DNA of 64,000 bases. Origin: Pseudomonadota bacterium. GTDB lineage: Bacteria > Pseudomonadota > Gammaproteobacteria > Burkholderiales > Thiobacillaceae. Made by a program: the position numbers and the translations under genes. The notes beneath the pieces are model-generated. The model made no database searches. It saw only the letters and a program-made list of their open reading frames with translations, and had not been told where the DNA came from. Every line of letters begins with the position of its first letter. The stretch's first letter is position 1. The stretch is taken from contig JAKADC010000003.1 of NCBI GenBank assembly GCA_021820845.1, forward strand, positions 62,001-126,000. Direction: 5' to 3'. Shown piece by piece: positions 16,457 through 25,484 of this stretch.

Positions 16457-16716
16457 GCGTGTCGCTGCCCACCGGGGAACGCGTCGTCGTCTACACCAGC
16501 CCCGGATGCCCGGATTGCGCAGCCGTGAAGCGCTATCTCGCGGAACACGGCATCCCGTTCGAAGAGCGGGACGTCACCGCCCCCGGCGTGGCGGATGAGG
16601 CGAAATCGCGCTACGGCGTGCGCGTGGCGCCCATCACCGTCGTCGGCAAGGCGTTCTTCTACGGAACTTTTCCCCAGCAGAAACCGCAGCTCGACGCTGA
16701 GCTGGGCAAAGGATGA
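16453..16716 (+). CDS. Glutaredoxin-family protein
   Basis: The 87-residue product has a thioredoxin fold pattern starting RVVVYTSPGCPDCAAVKRYLAEHGIPFEERDV, with a CPDC active site and the cis-Pro segment VRVAPITVVG. It probably reduces disulfides or mixed glutathione disulfides in the cytoplasm. The frame is open further upstream to an ATG touching the ntpD stop, but the extra 44 residues have no family similarity, so the start at 16453 is used. Confidence 0.82.
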   Translation: MSVSLPTGERVVVYTSPGCPDCAAVKRYLAEHGIPFEERDVTAPGVADEAKSRYGVRVAPITVVGKAFFYGTFPQQKPQLDAELGKG

Positions 16717-16753
16717 TTTGTGGAAGGGTTCCCGCGGTCTGCCACTCGCCGGT

Positions 16754-17488
16754 CTAGGCCGCGACGGCAAGACGATTGATGACCTTGTCGACGGCGAACA
16801 GCGACCACGCGTCCTGTTCGGCCCGATTCCTTTCCGCCTCGTTCGCGACCAGCCCGTCCAGCGTCACGACCCAATGGTCGGTGCTGACCCGGATCTGTGC
16901 CGGATCGGGAATCATGGGATCGATTTCAAGCACCAGCGCCAACGCGTCGCTGACTTCCCCGTCGTTGTCCTGCTCCCGCGGGTCCACCTCCAGCCGGTTC
17001 CCCACGTCCCGGCATCCAGGCGTCCACCAGGCCAGCACGCCCGCCAGGCGCTTGTGCGTCAGACTGATGACGGAGCCGTCCAGCATCACCACGCCGTCTT
17101 TCACCGAAACCAGAATGTGGCCGCCGATGTAGTCGCCGTGCGCTTCCTGCAAGAGGATCGCCCGCCCCTTTTTCATCACGCGCAGCGTGCAGCTCTTCAA
17201 TTCGCGCGCGCCGAGCAACAAGGTCTTCAGGGAATCGATGATCGCGCCGTCGCCCTTGTGTTCGGCCGGCGCGACGTGCAGCCGGTCCACGACGCGTCCG
17301 GTGTGGTGCAATCCGCAGGCGATTTCCAGAATCCGTTTCTTCGCGGCGATGCTTCCCGTATCGCCTTCCAGCAGCAGCGCGTCATCGCCAAGCAGGCTGG
17401 CCTGGATCGGCCAACGGTGCAGATTGATCAGCGGTTCGCGCTCGAGCGCAGCCCGGAGCGATTTGAGAAGGGGAGTTCCGTTGTTCAT
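16754..17488 (-). CDS. BON-domain protein with two BON repeats
   Basis: The 244-residue product has no signal peptide. Two BON-like modules are visible: LRAALEREPLINLHRWPIQASLLGDDALLLEGDTGSIAAKKRILEIA near residues 10-60, and SDALALVLEIDPMIPDPAQIRVSTDHWVVTLDGLVANEAERNRAEQDAW near 180-232. The central part contains GDYIGGHILVSVKDGVVMLDGSVISL. BON domains bind membranes or phospholipids; the role here is unknown. It stands alone on the minus strand, near a second, exported BON protein. Confidence 0.7.
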   Translation of the reverse strand: MNNGTPLLKSLRAALEREPLINLHRWPIQASLLGDDALLLEGDTGSIAAKKRILEIACGLHHTGRVVDRLHVAPAEHKGDGAIIDSLKTLLLGARELKSCTLRVMKKGRAILLQEAHGDYIGGHILVSVKDGVVMLDGSVISLTHKRLAGVLAWWTPGCRDVGNRLEVDPREQDNDGEVSDALALVLEIDPMIPDPAQIRVSTDHWVVTLDGLVANEAERNRAEQDAWSLFAVDKVINRLAVAA

Positions 17489-17744
17489 GTCAGGCCATCT
17501 CCGAGTTCAACGTAACATTTGAAGCCGGTGCATCGGCAGCCCACAAGCGCGCTTCGATACGAACTCGATCTTGTGCGGCGGGAGCGAGCCGCTTTCATCC
17601 ATCAACATAGACCATCGGCCCGCGAGCAGGGGAGGCCGCGCATCGGCGACGGACTCCGAAAAAAAGCGAAATGTCATCGCGGAGCGCCGCCGACGCGCAA
17701 TTCGCGGCTTTGCGGCTCCCGCGGCGAGGGTCTGTGCGCGACCG

Positions 17745-18074
17745 CTAGCGGCCGCTTTCGACGTGAATCGTGCTTCTCACCGACGTCACGCCTTCGGTGG
17801 CATGCGCGATCGAAACGGCCTTGTCGGCTTCTTCCTGGCTGGTGACCGTGCCGCTCAAAACGACGGCGCCGCCGCTGTCGGTATCGACCTGGATATGGGT
17901 CAGGCTTCCCACCTTTTCGGCGGCCAGCTTGGCCTTGATCTTGGTGGTGATGACCGAGTCCTTGACGTAGTTCATCGGATGCTTGCCGTCCGTGTCCTGG
18001 TCGGCGGCATGGGCTGCGACGGGAGCCAAAGACGTGCCGATGACGAAACATGCTGCCGCGAGTCGGGTCTTCAT
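17745..18074 (-). CDS. Periplasmic BON-domain (OsmY-like) protein
   Basis: The 109-residue precursor has a cleavable signal peptide (MKTRLAAACFVIGTSLAPVAAHA) and one BON domain: VKDSVITTKIKAKLAAEKVGSLTHIQVDTDSGGAVVLSGTVTSQEEADKAVSIAHATEGVTSVRSTIHV. The open frame extends upstream, but the signal peptide and a GGAAAGGAC-type ribosome site fix the start at 18074. OsmY-like proteins are stress-induced periplasmic proteins; induction here is not shown. Confidence 0.85.
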   Translation of the reverse strand: MKTRLAAACFVIGTSLAPVAAHAADQDTDGKHPMNYVKDSVITTKIKAKLAAEKVGSLTHIQVDTDSGGAVVLSGTVTSQEEADKAVSIAHATEGVTSVRSTIHVESGR

Positions 18075-18306
18075 GGTTTTGTCCTTTCCTGGGTGGTGGG
18101 CGGAAACAACGAGAGGCCTCCAGCAGCAGGCTGCGCGCGTCCCTTTGCCCGCGGGCTCATCGGTCGGGACCGGCCTCAAGCGCTCCAGCATAGAACAATT
18201 CCGCACGCCTTCCAGGCGCGGCGCGCCTCACCGGCGGCCCGCGCATCTGGCCGCGGGAGTGTCCGTCGCGTCGCGCCATCTACAATGACGATCTGAAGCG
18301 AACGCG

Positions 18307-18816
18307 TTGATACGGCTGATCCGTCATCTCCGCTTCACGGGGCGACAGAGTGTGAGGACGAGCAGAATCAGTTACGGGGGGACGGCCGCCGTCGTGACGA
18401 GCACGGCGCTGGTCAGCGGACTGGGCGCCGCGAACGCGACCACGTCCGTCATTGTGAGTGCGCTTCTCGTCGCCGCGCTCGCCGACAATCTCACCGATGC
18501 CCTCAGCATCCACATCTATCAGGAATCTGAACAGCTCGACGAGCGCGAGGCGTTCACCGGGACCGTCAGCAACTTTTTCGCCCGGTTCCTGCTGTGTGTC
18601 AGTTTTGCGATCCTCGTCGGATTGTTCCCTCAGGCCGTCGCCGCCCGGGCGGCAATCGCCTGGGGCGCCGTGCTGCTTGCCGCGCTGACCTATCTGGTGG
18701 CGCGCGAGCGCCGTGCGAACCCCTGGCTCGAGATCGTGAAGCACCTGGTCGTCGCCTCCGCAGTGATCCTGGCGAGCACCGTGATCGGGTACTGGGTCAG
18801 CGCTATCCTCGGCTGA
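18307..18816 (+). CDS. VIT1/CCC1-family-like membrane protein
   Basis: The 169-residue product has four to five hydrophobic helices and the VIT1/CCC1 pattern: YGGTAAVVTSTALVSGLGAA, then ALLVAALADNLTDALSIHIYQESEQ, with acidic residues after the second helix. The family moves Fe(II)/Mn(II) across membranes, but this member is short and lacks the full metal-binding helix set. The frame has no ATG: it starts at a TTG (18307), with an alternative GTG at 18352. Confidence 0.6.
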   Translation: MIRLIRHLRFTGRQSVRTSRISYGGTAAVVTSTALVSGLGAANATTSVIVSALLVAALADNLTDALSIHIYQESEQLDEREAFTGTVSNFFARFLLCVSFAILVGLFPQAVAARAAIAWGAVLLAALTYLVARERRANPWLEIVKHLVVASAVILASTVIGYWVSAILG

Positions 18817-18822
18817 CGCCGT

Positions 18823-18850
18823 TTGACATGCCCTTTGCACGTGCTAGCGT
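18823..18850 (+). promoter_or_regulatory. Putative sigma-70 promoter for aprMBA
   Basis: A perfect TTGACA (18823-18828) is followed after 16 bases by TAGCGT (18845-18850), a weak -10. It lies in the gap between the VIT-like gene and aprM, about 135 bases before the aprM start. Confidence 0.35.
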
Positions 18851-18984
18851 GAATTTCATGTTTCTTTTTCCGGGAACGCGCCCCGCGCGCCGCGCCATGA
18901 CGGCCGCACTCCCCGAAACGCAGCCCTCACCCGCGTGACAAGACGCCATCGGCGTTCCCACGCCGCACGCACTGGAGTCGACGG

Positions 18985-19734
18985 ATGTTCACTGGCAACC
19001 CCTTCTTCGCGGTGACGGATGTGCTTCCTTCCGGCTTCATGCAGGCCTATGTCGTCCTGATGATCCTGGCGGTCGTCGCCGGGACCGCGTTTGATCTCTA
19101 CCACAAGCGCAGCGCGCAGTTTTTCCTGGCGAAGCGGAAGCAGTCCCGCGCCGCCGCGACGCGCAAGCTCGATGGCGGGGCATTGGCTGCCATCGCCGCC
19201 CGCACGCTTGCGCACGACGTGGCGACCTTCGGCGAATTCTGCAATCCGCGTCGAAGGCTCTCGCACGTGCTGATGTTCTATGGATTCGTGCTGTACCTCC
19301 TCATGACCGTCGTGCTGGTGTTCGCCTATCCGGCGGACCCGAGCCCTCCGCCGGCCTTGGCAGCGCTCTGGAATCTCGGCGCGGTGATGGTGCTCATCGG
19401 CGGATACTGGTTCTTCTTCTTCCTCCGGGTGGACGTCGCACACGAGGGCCATTCTCGCTGGCGCCTCGTGCGCGCCGACCTGTTCATCGTTTCGCTGCTC
19501 GCGAGCGTCACGTTCGCGCTCGTATTCGAGGTCGCAGCAGCGGCGCAGAGCGCGGCCGCCACCCGCGTGTGCTTCGGCGTCTATCTGTTCTTCACGACGC
19601 TGCTCTTCGTTTCCGTCCCGTGGTCCAAGTTCGCCCACATGTTCTACAAGCCGGCGATGGCGTTCGAGCGGCGGGTGCAGCAGGAAGACGGTTCCTCCGA
19701 CCTCCCGGCGGCAGCGCGCCGGCACCAGATCTGA
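18985..19734 (+). CDS. aprM: AprM, membrane anchor associated with APS reductase
   Basis: AprM is the membrane protein found with AprBA in one lineage of sulfur-oxidising bacteria, where it is proposed to link APS reductase to the quinone pool. The 249-residue product has about five transmembrane helices (AYVVLMILAVVAGTAF, VLMFYGFVLYLLMTVVLVFAY, LGAVMVLIGGYWFFFFL, LFIVSLLASVTFALVF, VCFGVYLFFTTLLFVSV). His residues near helix ends (SHVLMF, KFAHMFY) are candidate haem ligands. It is followed 7 bases later by aprB. Confidence 0.88.
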   Translation: MFTGNPFFAVTDVLPSGFMQAYVVLMILAVVAGTAFDLYHKRSAQFFLAKRKQSRAAATRKLDGGALAAIAARTLAHDVATFGEFCNPRRRLSHVLMFYGFVLYLLMTVVLVFAYPADPSPPPALAALWNLGAVMVLIGGYWFFFFLRVDVAHEGHSRWRLVRADLFIVSLLASVTFALVFEVAAAAQSAAATRVCFGVYLFFTTLLFVSVPWSKFAHMFYKPAMAFERRVQQEDGSSDLPAAARRHQI

Positions 19735-19741
19735 GCCCGCC

Positions 19742-20200
19742 ATGCCGACCTTCGTGTACATGGGACGTTGCGACGGATGCGGCCAGTGTGTGGACATCTG
19801 TCCATCGGACATCATGCACATCGATCCGGTCTACCGGCGCGCGTTCAATGTCGAGCCGAATTTCTGCTGGGAGTGCTATTCGTGCGTGAAGTCCTGCCCG
19901 CAGCACGCGATCGACGTGCGCGGCTACGCGGACTTCAATCCGCTCGGACACAGCGTGCGGGTCCATCGCGATACCGCCCTGCAGACCGTCTTCTGGAAGA
20001 TCCGCTATCGGGATGGCCGGCTGAAGGAATTCGAGTTTCCCATCAGGACCACGCCGTGGGGATCGATCCAGGCGCCCGCGGACTGTGCGCCGCCGGACCT
20101 GAACATGCTCGACTCGCCGATGCTGGCGCACGAACCCGAGGCACTCAAGATCGGCGATCTGCCCCGGCTTCCCAAGAATGAAACCGGAGCGGCGTCATGA
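19742..20200 (+). CDS. aprB: Adenylylsulfate reductase beta subunit AprB
   Basis: AprB carries two [4Fe-4S] clusters that transfer electrons from AprA. The 152-residue product has Cys10, Cys13, Cys16 and Cys20 (CDGCGQCVDIC) and Cys42, Cys45, Cys48 and Cys52 (CWECYSCVKSC), then the AprB tail with YRDGRLKEFEFPIRTTPWG. The stop overlaps the aprA start (ATGA), as usual for this pair. In this context the enzyme probably runs in the sulfite-oxidising direction (sulfite + AMP to APS). Confidence 0.96.
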   Translation: MPTFVYMGRCDGCGQCVDICPSDIMHIDPVYRRAFNVEPNFCWECYSCVKSCPQHAIDVRGYADFNPLGHSVRVHRDTALQTVFWKIRYRDGRLKEFEFPIRTTPWGSIQAPADCAPPDLNMLDSPMLAHEPEALKIGDLPRLPKNETGAAS

Positions 20201-22038
20201 CTCCGCGACCCTCGCGCAAGATCAGGTTCGTCGACGCCGACATCCTCGTCATCGGCGGCGGCTTCGGCGGCTGCGGCGCAGCGTACGAATCCCGCTTCTG
20301 GGGCCGCGACCTGAAGATCGTCGTCGCCGAAAAAGCGCATATCGACCGCAGCGGCGCCGTTGCCCACGGTCTGTCGGCGATCAACTGCTACATGGGCATG
20401 CAGTGGAACGAAAACCAGCCCGAGGATTTCGTGCGCTACGCGCGCGGCGACCTGATGGGCCTGGTGCGCGAAGACCTGATCTACGACATCGCGCGCCACG
20501 TCGACTCGACCGTGCATAAATTCGAGGAATGGGGTCTGCCGATCATGAAGAACCCGGAGACGGGGCGCTACCTGCGGGAAGGCAAGTGGCAGGTCATGAT
20601 CCACGGCGAGAGCTACAAGCCGATCGTCGCCGAGGCCGCGAAGAAGTCGGCCGACGTCTACAACCGCATCATGGTGACGCACCTGTTGATGGACGCAACG
20701 CGTCCCAACCGGGTCGCCGGTGCGGTCGGCTTCAGCGTGCGCGACGGCAGCTTCTACGTGTTCCGCGCCAAGGCTGTGATCAACGCCGCAGGCGGTGCGT
20801 CGCACGTGTTCCGGCCGCGCTCGGTGGGCGAGGGCATGGGGCGGACCTGGTACGCGCCGTGGAGCAGCGCATCGGCGTACGCGCTGCTGCTGGAGGCGGG
20901 CGCGAACATGATCCAGCTGGAAAACCGGATCGTGCTGGCCCGCTTCAAGGACGGGTACGGCCCCGTCGGCGCGTGGTTCCTGCTGCTCAAGACCTTCGTC
21001 ACCAACGCCTACGGCGAGCGCTTCGAGGCGTCGTGGATGGACGAGATCCGGTCCATGGTCGGCAAGTACGCCGACGTCACGCCGCTGCCGACCTGCCTGC
21101 GCAATCATGCGCTGCTGCAGGAGGTCAAGGCGGGCAAGGGGCCGATCCTGATGCACACGCAGGAGGCGCTCGACAGCCGCGAAAAAGAGGACATCGGATG
21201 GGAGGATTTTCTCGACATGACCGTCGGCCAGGCCGTGGTCTGGGCGTCGCAGAACATCGATCCGAGGGAGACGCCATCCGAGCTGATCACATCCGAACCC
21301 TACGTCATGGGATCCCATGCGACCTGTTCCGGCGCGTGGGCGAGCGGGCCGGAGGATTGCGCGCCGGCCGACTACCAGTGGGGCTACAACCGCATGACCA
21401 CGGTCGAAGGGCTGTTCGGCGCGGGCGACACCGTCGGCGGCTCGGCGCACAAGTTCTCGTCCGGCTCGTTCACCGAGGGGCGCATCGCGGGCAAGGCGGC
21501 AGTGAAATACGTGCTCGACCATGCCGGCGATCCGCCGAAAGTGGACGAGCAGCAGGTCGAGCGGCTCCGGCATGCGATTTTCCAGCCGCTCGAAACCTTC
21601 GCGCTCGGCCGCAACGAGATCGTCGCGGGATCGGTCGCGCCGGGCTACATCTCGCCGCTGCAAGGGCTCCAGCGACTCGAAAAGATCATGGACGAGTACG
21701 TCGGCGGCGTGAGCATGTTCTACGTGACGAGCGAACCGTTGCTCGATCGCGGCATCGAGCTTTTGCGCATGCTGAAGGAGGACCTGGACTACCTTGGCGC
21801 CGAGGATCTGCACCAGCTGCAGCGGGCGTGGGAACTGCATCACCGCGTGCTGACCGCCGAGGCCGTCACGCGGCACACGCTGTTCCGCCAGGAAACCCGC
21901 TGGCCGGGCTACTACTATCGGGCCGACCATCCGAAGCTGGTCGACTCCGACTGGCACGTCTTCACCTCGTCGCGTTACGACGCAGAGGAGGACGCCTGGG
22001 AGATGACGAAGCTGCCGGTCCACCACATCGTTCCGTGA
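20197..22038 (+). CDS. aprA: Adenylylsulfate reductase alpha subunit AprA
   Basis: AprA is the FAD subunit that interconverts sulfite + AMP and adenylylsulfate. The 613-residue product has the FAD-binding DILVIGGGFGGCGAAYE near the N-terminus and the AprA-specific blocks CYMGMQWNENQPEDFVRYARGD, VINAAGGASHVFRPRS and PYVMGSHATCSGAWASGPEDCAP, as well as GLFGAGDTVGGSAHKFSSGSF. Length matches sulfur-oxidiser AprA. No qmo or dsr genes are in the window, and aprM precedes it, indicating the AprM-type arrangement. Confidence 0.97.
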   Translation: MTPRPSRKIRFVDADILVIGGGFGGCGAAYESRFWGRDLKIVVAEKAHIDRSGAVAHGLSAINCYMGMQWNENQPEDFVRYARGDLMGLVREDLIYDIARHVDSTVHKFEEWGLPIMKNPETGRYLREGKWQVMIHGESYKPIVAEAAKKSADVYNRIMVTHLLMDATRPNRVAGAVGFSVRDGSFYVFRAKAVINAAGGASHVFRPRSVGEGMGRTWYAPWSSASAYALLLEAGANMIQLENRIVLARFKDGYGPVGAWFLLLKTFVTNAYGERFEASWMDEIRSMVGKYADVTPLPTCLRNHALLQEVKAGKGPILMHTQEALDSREKEDIGWEDFLDMTVGQAVVWASQNIDPRETPSELITSEPYVMGSHATCSGAWASGPEDCAPADYQWGYNRMTTVEGLFGAGDTVGGSAHKFSSGSFTEGRIAGKAAVKYVLDHAGDPPKVDEQQVERLRHAIFQPLETFALGRNEIVAGSVAPGYISPLQGLQRLEKIMDEYVGGVSMFYVTSEPLLDRGIELLRMLKEDLDYLGAEDLHQLQRAWELHHRVLTAEAVTRHTLFRQETRWPGYYYRADHPKLVDSDWHVFTSSRYDAEEDAWEMTKLPVHHIVP

Positions 22039-22187
22039 GCGGCGAAGCAACGACGCGGCTCGCCATGCGCCGCTCCGCGACCGCGACCGCGAGCAGGCGG
22101 CGCGATTTGCATCTATCCTGAAGCATCGCCAGGCGACGGCCGGCAAGCGTCGCGGACGGCCTGGGCCGCCGCGCGGAATGCGACCTC

Positions 22188-25100
22188 ATGGAAGAAGAAG
22201 ACCCGCACTGGTACAAGGATGCCATCATCTACGAATTGCACGTCAAGGCCTTCTACGACGGCAATGGCGACGGAGTGGGCGACTTCTCGGGTCTGATCTC
22301 CAAGCTCGACTACCTGCAGGAACTCGGCGTCAACACGCTGTGGCTGCTGCCTTTCTATCCGTCACCCATGCGCGACGACGGCTACGACATCGCCGACTAT
22401 CACAATGTGCATCCCGCCTACGGCGATATCGCGGAATTCCGCACGTTCATCGAAGAAGCGCACCGGCGCGGCTTGCGCGTGATCACCGAGTTGATGGTGA
22501 ATCACACGTCCGACCAGCATCCGTGGTTCCAGGCCGCGCGCCGCGCGCCGCCCGGCTCGGCGAAGCGCGACTACTACGTGTGGAGCGACAGCGACACCCG
22601 GTACGCCGGCACGCGCATCATCTTCAACGACACCGAGACGTCCAACTGGTCATGGGACGAGGTCGCGCAGGCCTATTACTGGCACCGCTTCTTCTCGCAC
22701 CAGCCGGACCTCAACTTCGCCAACCCCCACGTGTTCAAGGCGCTGATGCGCGTGATGCGCTTCTGGTTCGACGCCGGGGTGGACGCGATGCGGCTCGACG
22801 CGGTGCCCTACCTGTGCGAGCGCGAGGGCACCAGCAACGAGAACCTGCCGGAGACGCATGCCGTGATCAAGCGCATGCGCGCCGAACTCGACCGCCATTA
22901 CAAGGACCGCATGCTGCTTGCCGAGGCGAACCAGTGGCCAGAGGACGTGCGCGAGTATTTCGCCAACGGCGACGAATGCCACATGGCGTATCACTTTCCC
23001 CTGATGCCGCGGATGTACATGGCGATCGCGCAGGAAGACCGCCACCCCATCGTCGAGATCATGGAGCAGACCCCGGACATCCCGGACAACTGCCAGTGGG
23101 CGGTCTTCCTCCGCAATCACGACGAACTCACGCTCGAGATGGTGACCGACCGCGAGCGCGACTATCTCTACCAGACCTATGCGAGCAACCCGCAGGCGCG
23201 CCTCAATCTCGGCATCCGCCGCCGTCTCGCGCCGCTGCTGGACAACGACCGCCACCGCATCGAGCTGATGCACCTGCTGCTGATGACGCTGCTGGGGTCG
23301 CCGATCCTCTATTACGGCGACGAGATCGGCATGGGCGACAACATCGAACTCGGCGACCGCAACGGCGTGCGCACGCCCATGCAGTGGAACAGCGGGTTGA
23401 ACGGCGGCTTTTCGACCGCCGCGCCGGATCAGCTTTACCTCCAGCCGATCGACGACCCGGTCTACGGCTTTGGCGCCGTGAACGTCGAGGCGCAGCATCG
23501 CAGCCCCTTTTCGCTGTTGAACTGGACCCGGCGCCTGATCGCGATGCGCAAGGCGAATCGCGCCTTCGGCCGCGGCACGCTGCGTTTTCTGCGACCCGGG
23601 AACCGCAAGATCCTCGCCTATCTGCGCGAATACCAGGGCGAAACGATACTGTGCGTGGCGAACCTGTCGCGCGCGCCGCAGCCTGTCGAACTCGATCTTT
23701 CCGCGTTCAAGGGACGCGTCCCGGTCGAACTCTTGGGGCGCAGCCGCTTCCCGCCCATCGGCGAACTGCCGTACCTGCTGACGCTCAGCGAGCTCGGTTT
23801 CTATGCGTTTCGCCTCGCGGCGGACGTCGAGGCGCCGTCCTGGCACGAGGAGCGCCCGGTGCCGCCGGATCTCCCGGTCCTGGTGCTGGTGGACAGCGGC
23901 TGGCGCACGCTGTTCACGCGAGGAGAGGAGGTCGCGGACCTGAACCAGCTGACGCTGCGCCGCGCGCGCGAACAGCTCGAGCACCAGATCATTCCGCGCT
24001 ATTTCCGCGACCAGCCCTGGTTCGTCAACCATGACGTCGCGGTCGAGAAAATCGAATTCGGCGCCATGCGCGAGTGGACCGTGGATGCGGCGAGCTGGCT
24101 GCTCGCCACCGTCGACGTCACCCTCGTCGGCGGAGAAATCCAGCGCTTCGCCATCCCGCTGGCGCTGGCGTGGGACGACGACGCGGAGGGCCGCGGCCCC
24201 ATGCTGCTGCACGCCACCCTGGCAAAGGTGCGACGCCACGCGCGGGTCGGTGTGCTGTTCGACGCATTCTGGGACGACCGTTTCTGCTGCGCCGTGGCGT
24301 CGGCGATGGAGCGGGGCGAGACGCTCGCTTTCGGCGAAGGCAACCTCGAATTCCGTATCACCGCGGCCTATCCGGGCCTTGCATGCGGCCCCACGCCGGC
24401 CGGCGTCATCCGCGAAGTGTCCGAGCATGGCCGGCTGCGGGTGAATCTCAACGATCAGCTGGTGCTGAAGACCTATCGCCGGCTGCTGGCGGGGACGCAT
24501 CCCGAGCTGGAAATATCGCGCTTCCTGACCGAGACGGCCAAGTTCAAGCACGTGCCGCAACTCGCGGGCACCGTCGAGTATGCCAACGCGCACGGCCGTC
24601 ACGCGACGCTGGCGATTCTCGAACGCTATGCGCAAAACCAGGGCGATGCGCGGCTCTACACGCTGGGTTACCTCGAGCGTTTCCTCGACGTTTGCCGCAC
24701 GAGCCCCGAGCAGACGCAGGATGAACGGCACCGCGCCTACGTGGTATTGATGAACACGATCGGCCAGCGCACGGCCGAATTCCACCGGGCCCTGGCGCTT
24801 CCGGACGACGCGGGCGATTTCGGAAGCGAACCGATCGGACCGGAGGATATCCTCGACTGGGTCAATGCGGAGCGCCATCGGATGGAGCGGATGTTCGAGC
24901 TGCTCGGCCAGGCGCTGCCCGAGCTGCCCGACGCGGCGTGGCCGGTCGCCCGGAACCTGCTCGCGGCGCGGCCCAGGCTCTACCGGCGCATCATGCGCGC
25001 GTCGAGCGTGCGGCTGCAGGCGACGAAAACGCGCGGCCACGGCAATTACCATCTCGGCCAGGTATGGATCATGAAGAACGACGTCCTGATCGCCAATTAC

Positions 25101-25481
25101 GGTGGCGTGCCCGGGCTCAGCTGGTCCGAGCGGCGCCGCCGGCATTCGCCCTTGCGCGACGTGGCGAGCATGCTGCTGTCGATCGGCGAGGCCGGCGCCG
25201 CCGCGCTCGATCATGTCGCCGGCGACTCGGCCGAAGCGCAAGCCGCATTGCAGCGCCGGGTGGACGAATGGGAGGCGCTCGCCCGCAAGGCCTTCCTGCG
25301 CAGCTACCGCCGCGGCATGGCCGGGCACCCGGCGTATCCTGCGGAACCCGACGCGGCCGAGGCGCTGCTCACGCTGTTCCTGGCCGAGAAGGCGATCGCC
25401 GACGCGAGCGACGCGCTCGGGCGGCATGCACCGGGCACCGGGGCGGCGCTGCGGCGGCTGCTCCAGGTGAGTCGGCGCTGA
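22188..25481 (+). CDS. treS: Trehalose synthase (TreS) fused to a degenerate maltokinase domain
   Basis: TreS interconverts maltose and trehalose. In the 1097-residue fusion the GH13 part (about 1-560) is intact: nucleophile Asp204 (MRLDAVPYL), acid Glu246 (LLAEANQWPE) and Asp312 (RNHDELTLEM). The C-terminal part (about 600-1097) aligns with maltokinase (Mak/Pep2), which makes maltose 1-phosphate. However, the catalytic HGDYHLGQ loop reads HGNYHLGQ (Asn953), and the Mg-binding DFEGEP motif reads NYGGVP (Asn970). The two sites are 17 residues apart, as in true maltokinases, so the kinase is probably inactive. It is the first gene of the trehalose operon; treZ follows 3 bases later. Confidence 0.93.
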   Translation: MEEEDPHWYKDAIIYELHVKAFYDGNGDGVGDFSGLISKLDYLQELGVNTLWLLPFYPSPMRDDGYDIADYHNVHPAYGDIAEFRTFIEEAHRRGLRVITELMVNHTSDQHPWFQAARRAPPGSAKRDYYVWSDSDTRYAGTRIIFNDTETSNWSWDEVAQAYYWHRFFSHQPDLNFANPHVFKALMRVMRFWFDAGVDAMRLDAVPYLCEREGTSNENLPETHAVIKRMRAELDRHYKDRMLLAEANQWPEDVREYFANGDECHMAYHFPLMPRMYMAIAQEDRHPIVEIMEQTPDIPDNCQWAVFLRNHDELTLEMVTDRERDYLYQTYASNPQARLNLGIRRRLAPLLDNDRHRIELMHLLLMTLLGSPILYYGDEIGMGDNIELGDRNGVRTPMQWNSGLNGGFSTAAPDQLYLQPIDDPVYGFGAVNVEAQHRSPFSLLNWTRRLIAMRKANRAFGRGTLRFLRPGNRKILAYLREYQGETILCVANLSRAPQPVELDLSAFKGRVPVELLGRSRFPPIGELPYLLTLSELGFYAFRLAADVEAPSWHEERPVPPDLPVLVLVDSGWRTLFTRGEEVADLNQLTLRRAREQLEHQIIPRYFRDQPWFVNHDVAVEKIEFGAMREWTVDAASWLLATVDVTLVGGEIQRFAIPLALAWDDDAEGRGPMLLHATLAKVRRHARVGVLFDAFWDDRFCCAVASAMERGETLAFGEGNLEFRITAAYPGLACGPTPAGVIREVSEHGRLRVNLNDQLVLKTYRRLLAGTHPELEISRFLTETAKFKHVPQLAGTVEYANAHGRHATLAILERYAQNQGDARLYTLGYLERFLDVCRTSPEQTQDERHRAYVVLMNTIGQRTAEFHRALALPDDAGDFGSEPIGPEDILDWVNAERHRMERMFELLGQALPELPDAAWPVARNLLAARPRLYRRIMRASSVRLQATKTRGHGNYHLGQVWIMKNDVLIANYGGVPGLSWSERRRRHSPLRDVASMLLSIGEAGAAALDHVAGDSAEAQAALQRRVDEWEALARKAFLRSYRRGMAGHPAYPAEPDAAEALLTLFLAEKAIADASDALGRHAPGTGAALRRLLQVSRR

Positions 25482-25484
25482 GGC

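Noticed and set aside
22037-22076. GAGCGGCG/CGCCGCTC arms after aprA as a terminator
   Set aside because: The loop is over 20 bases and there is no T-run; not convincing.
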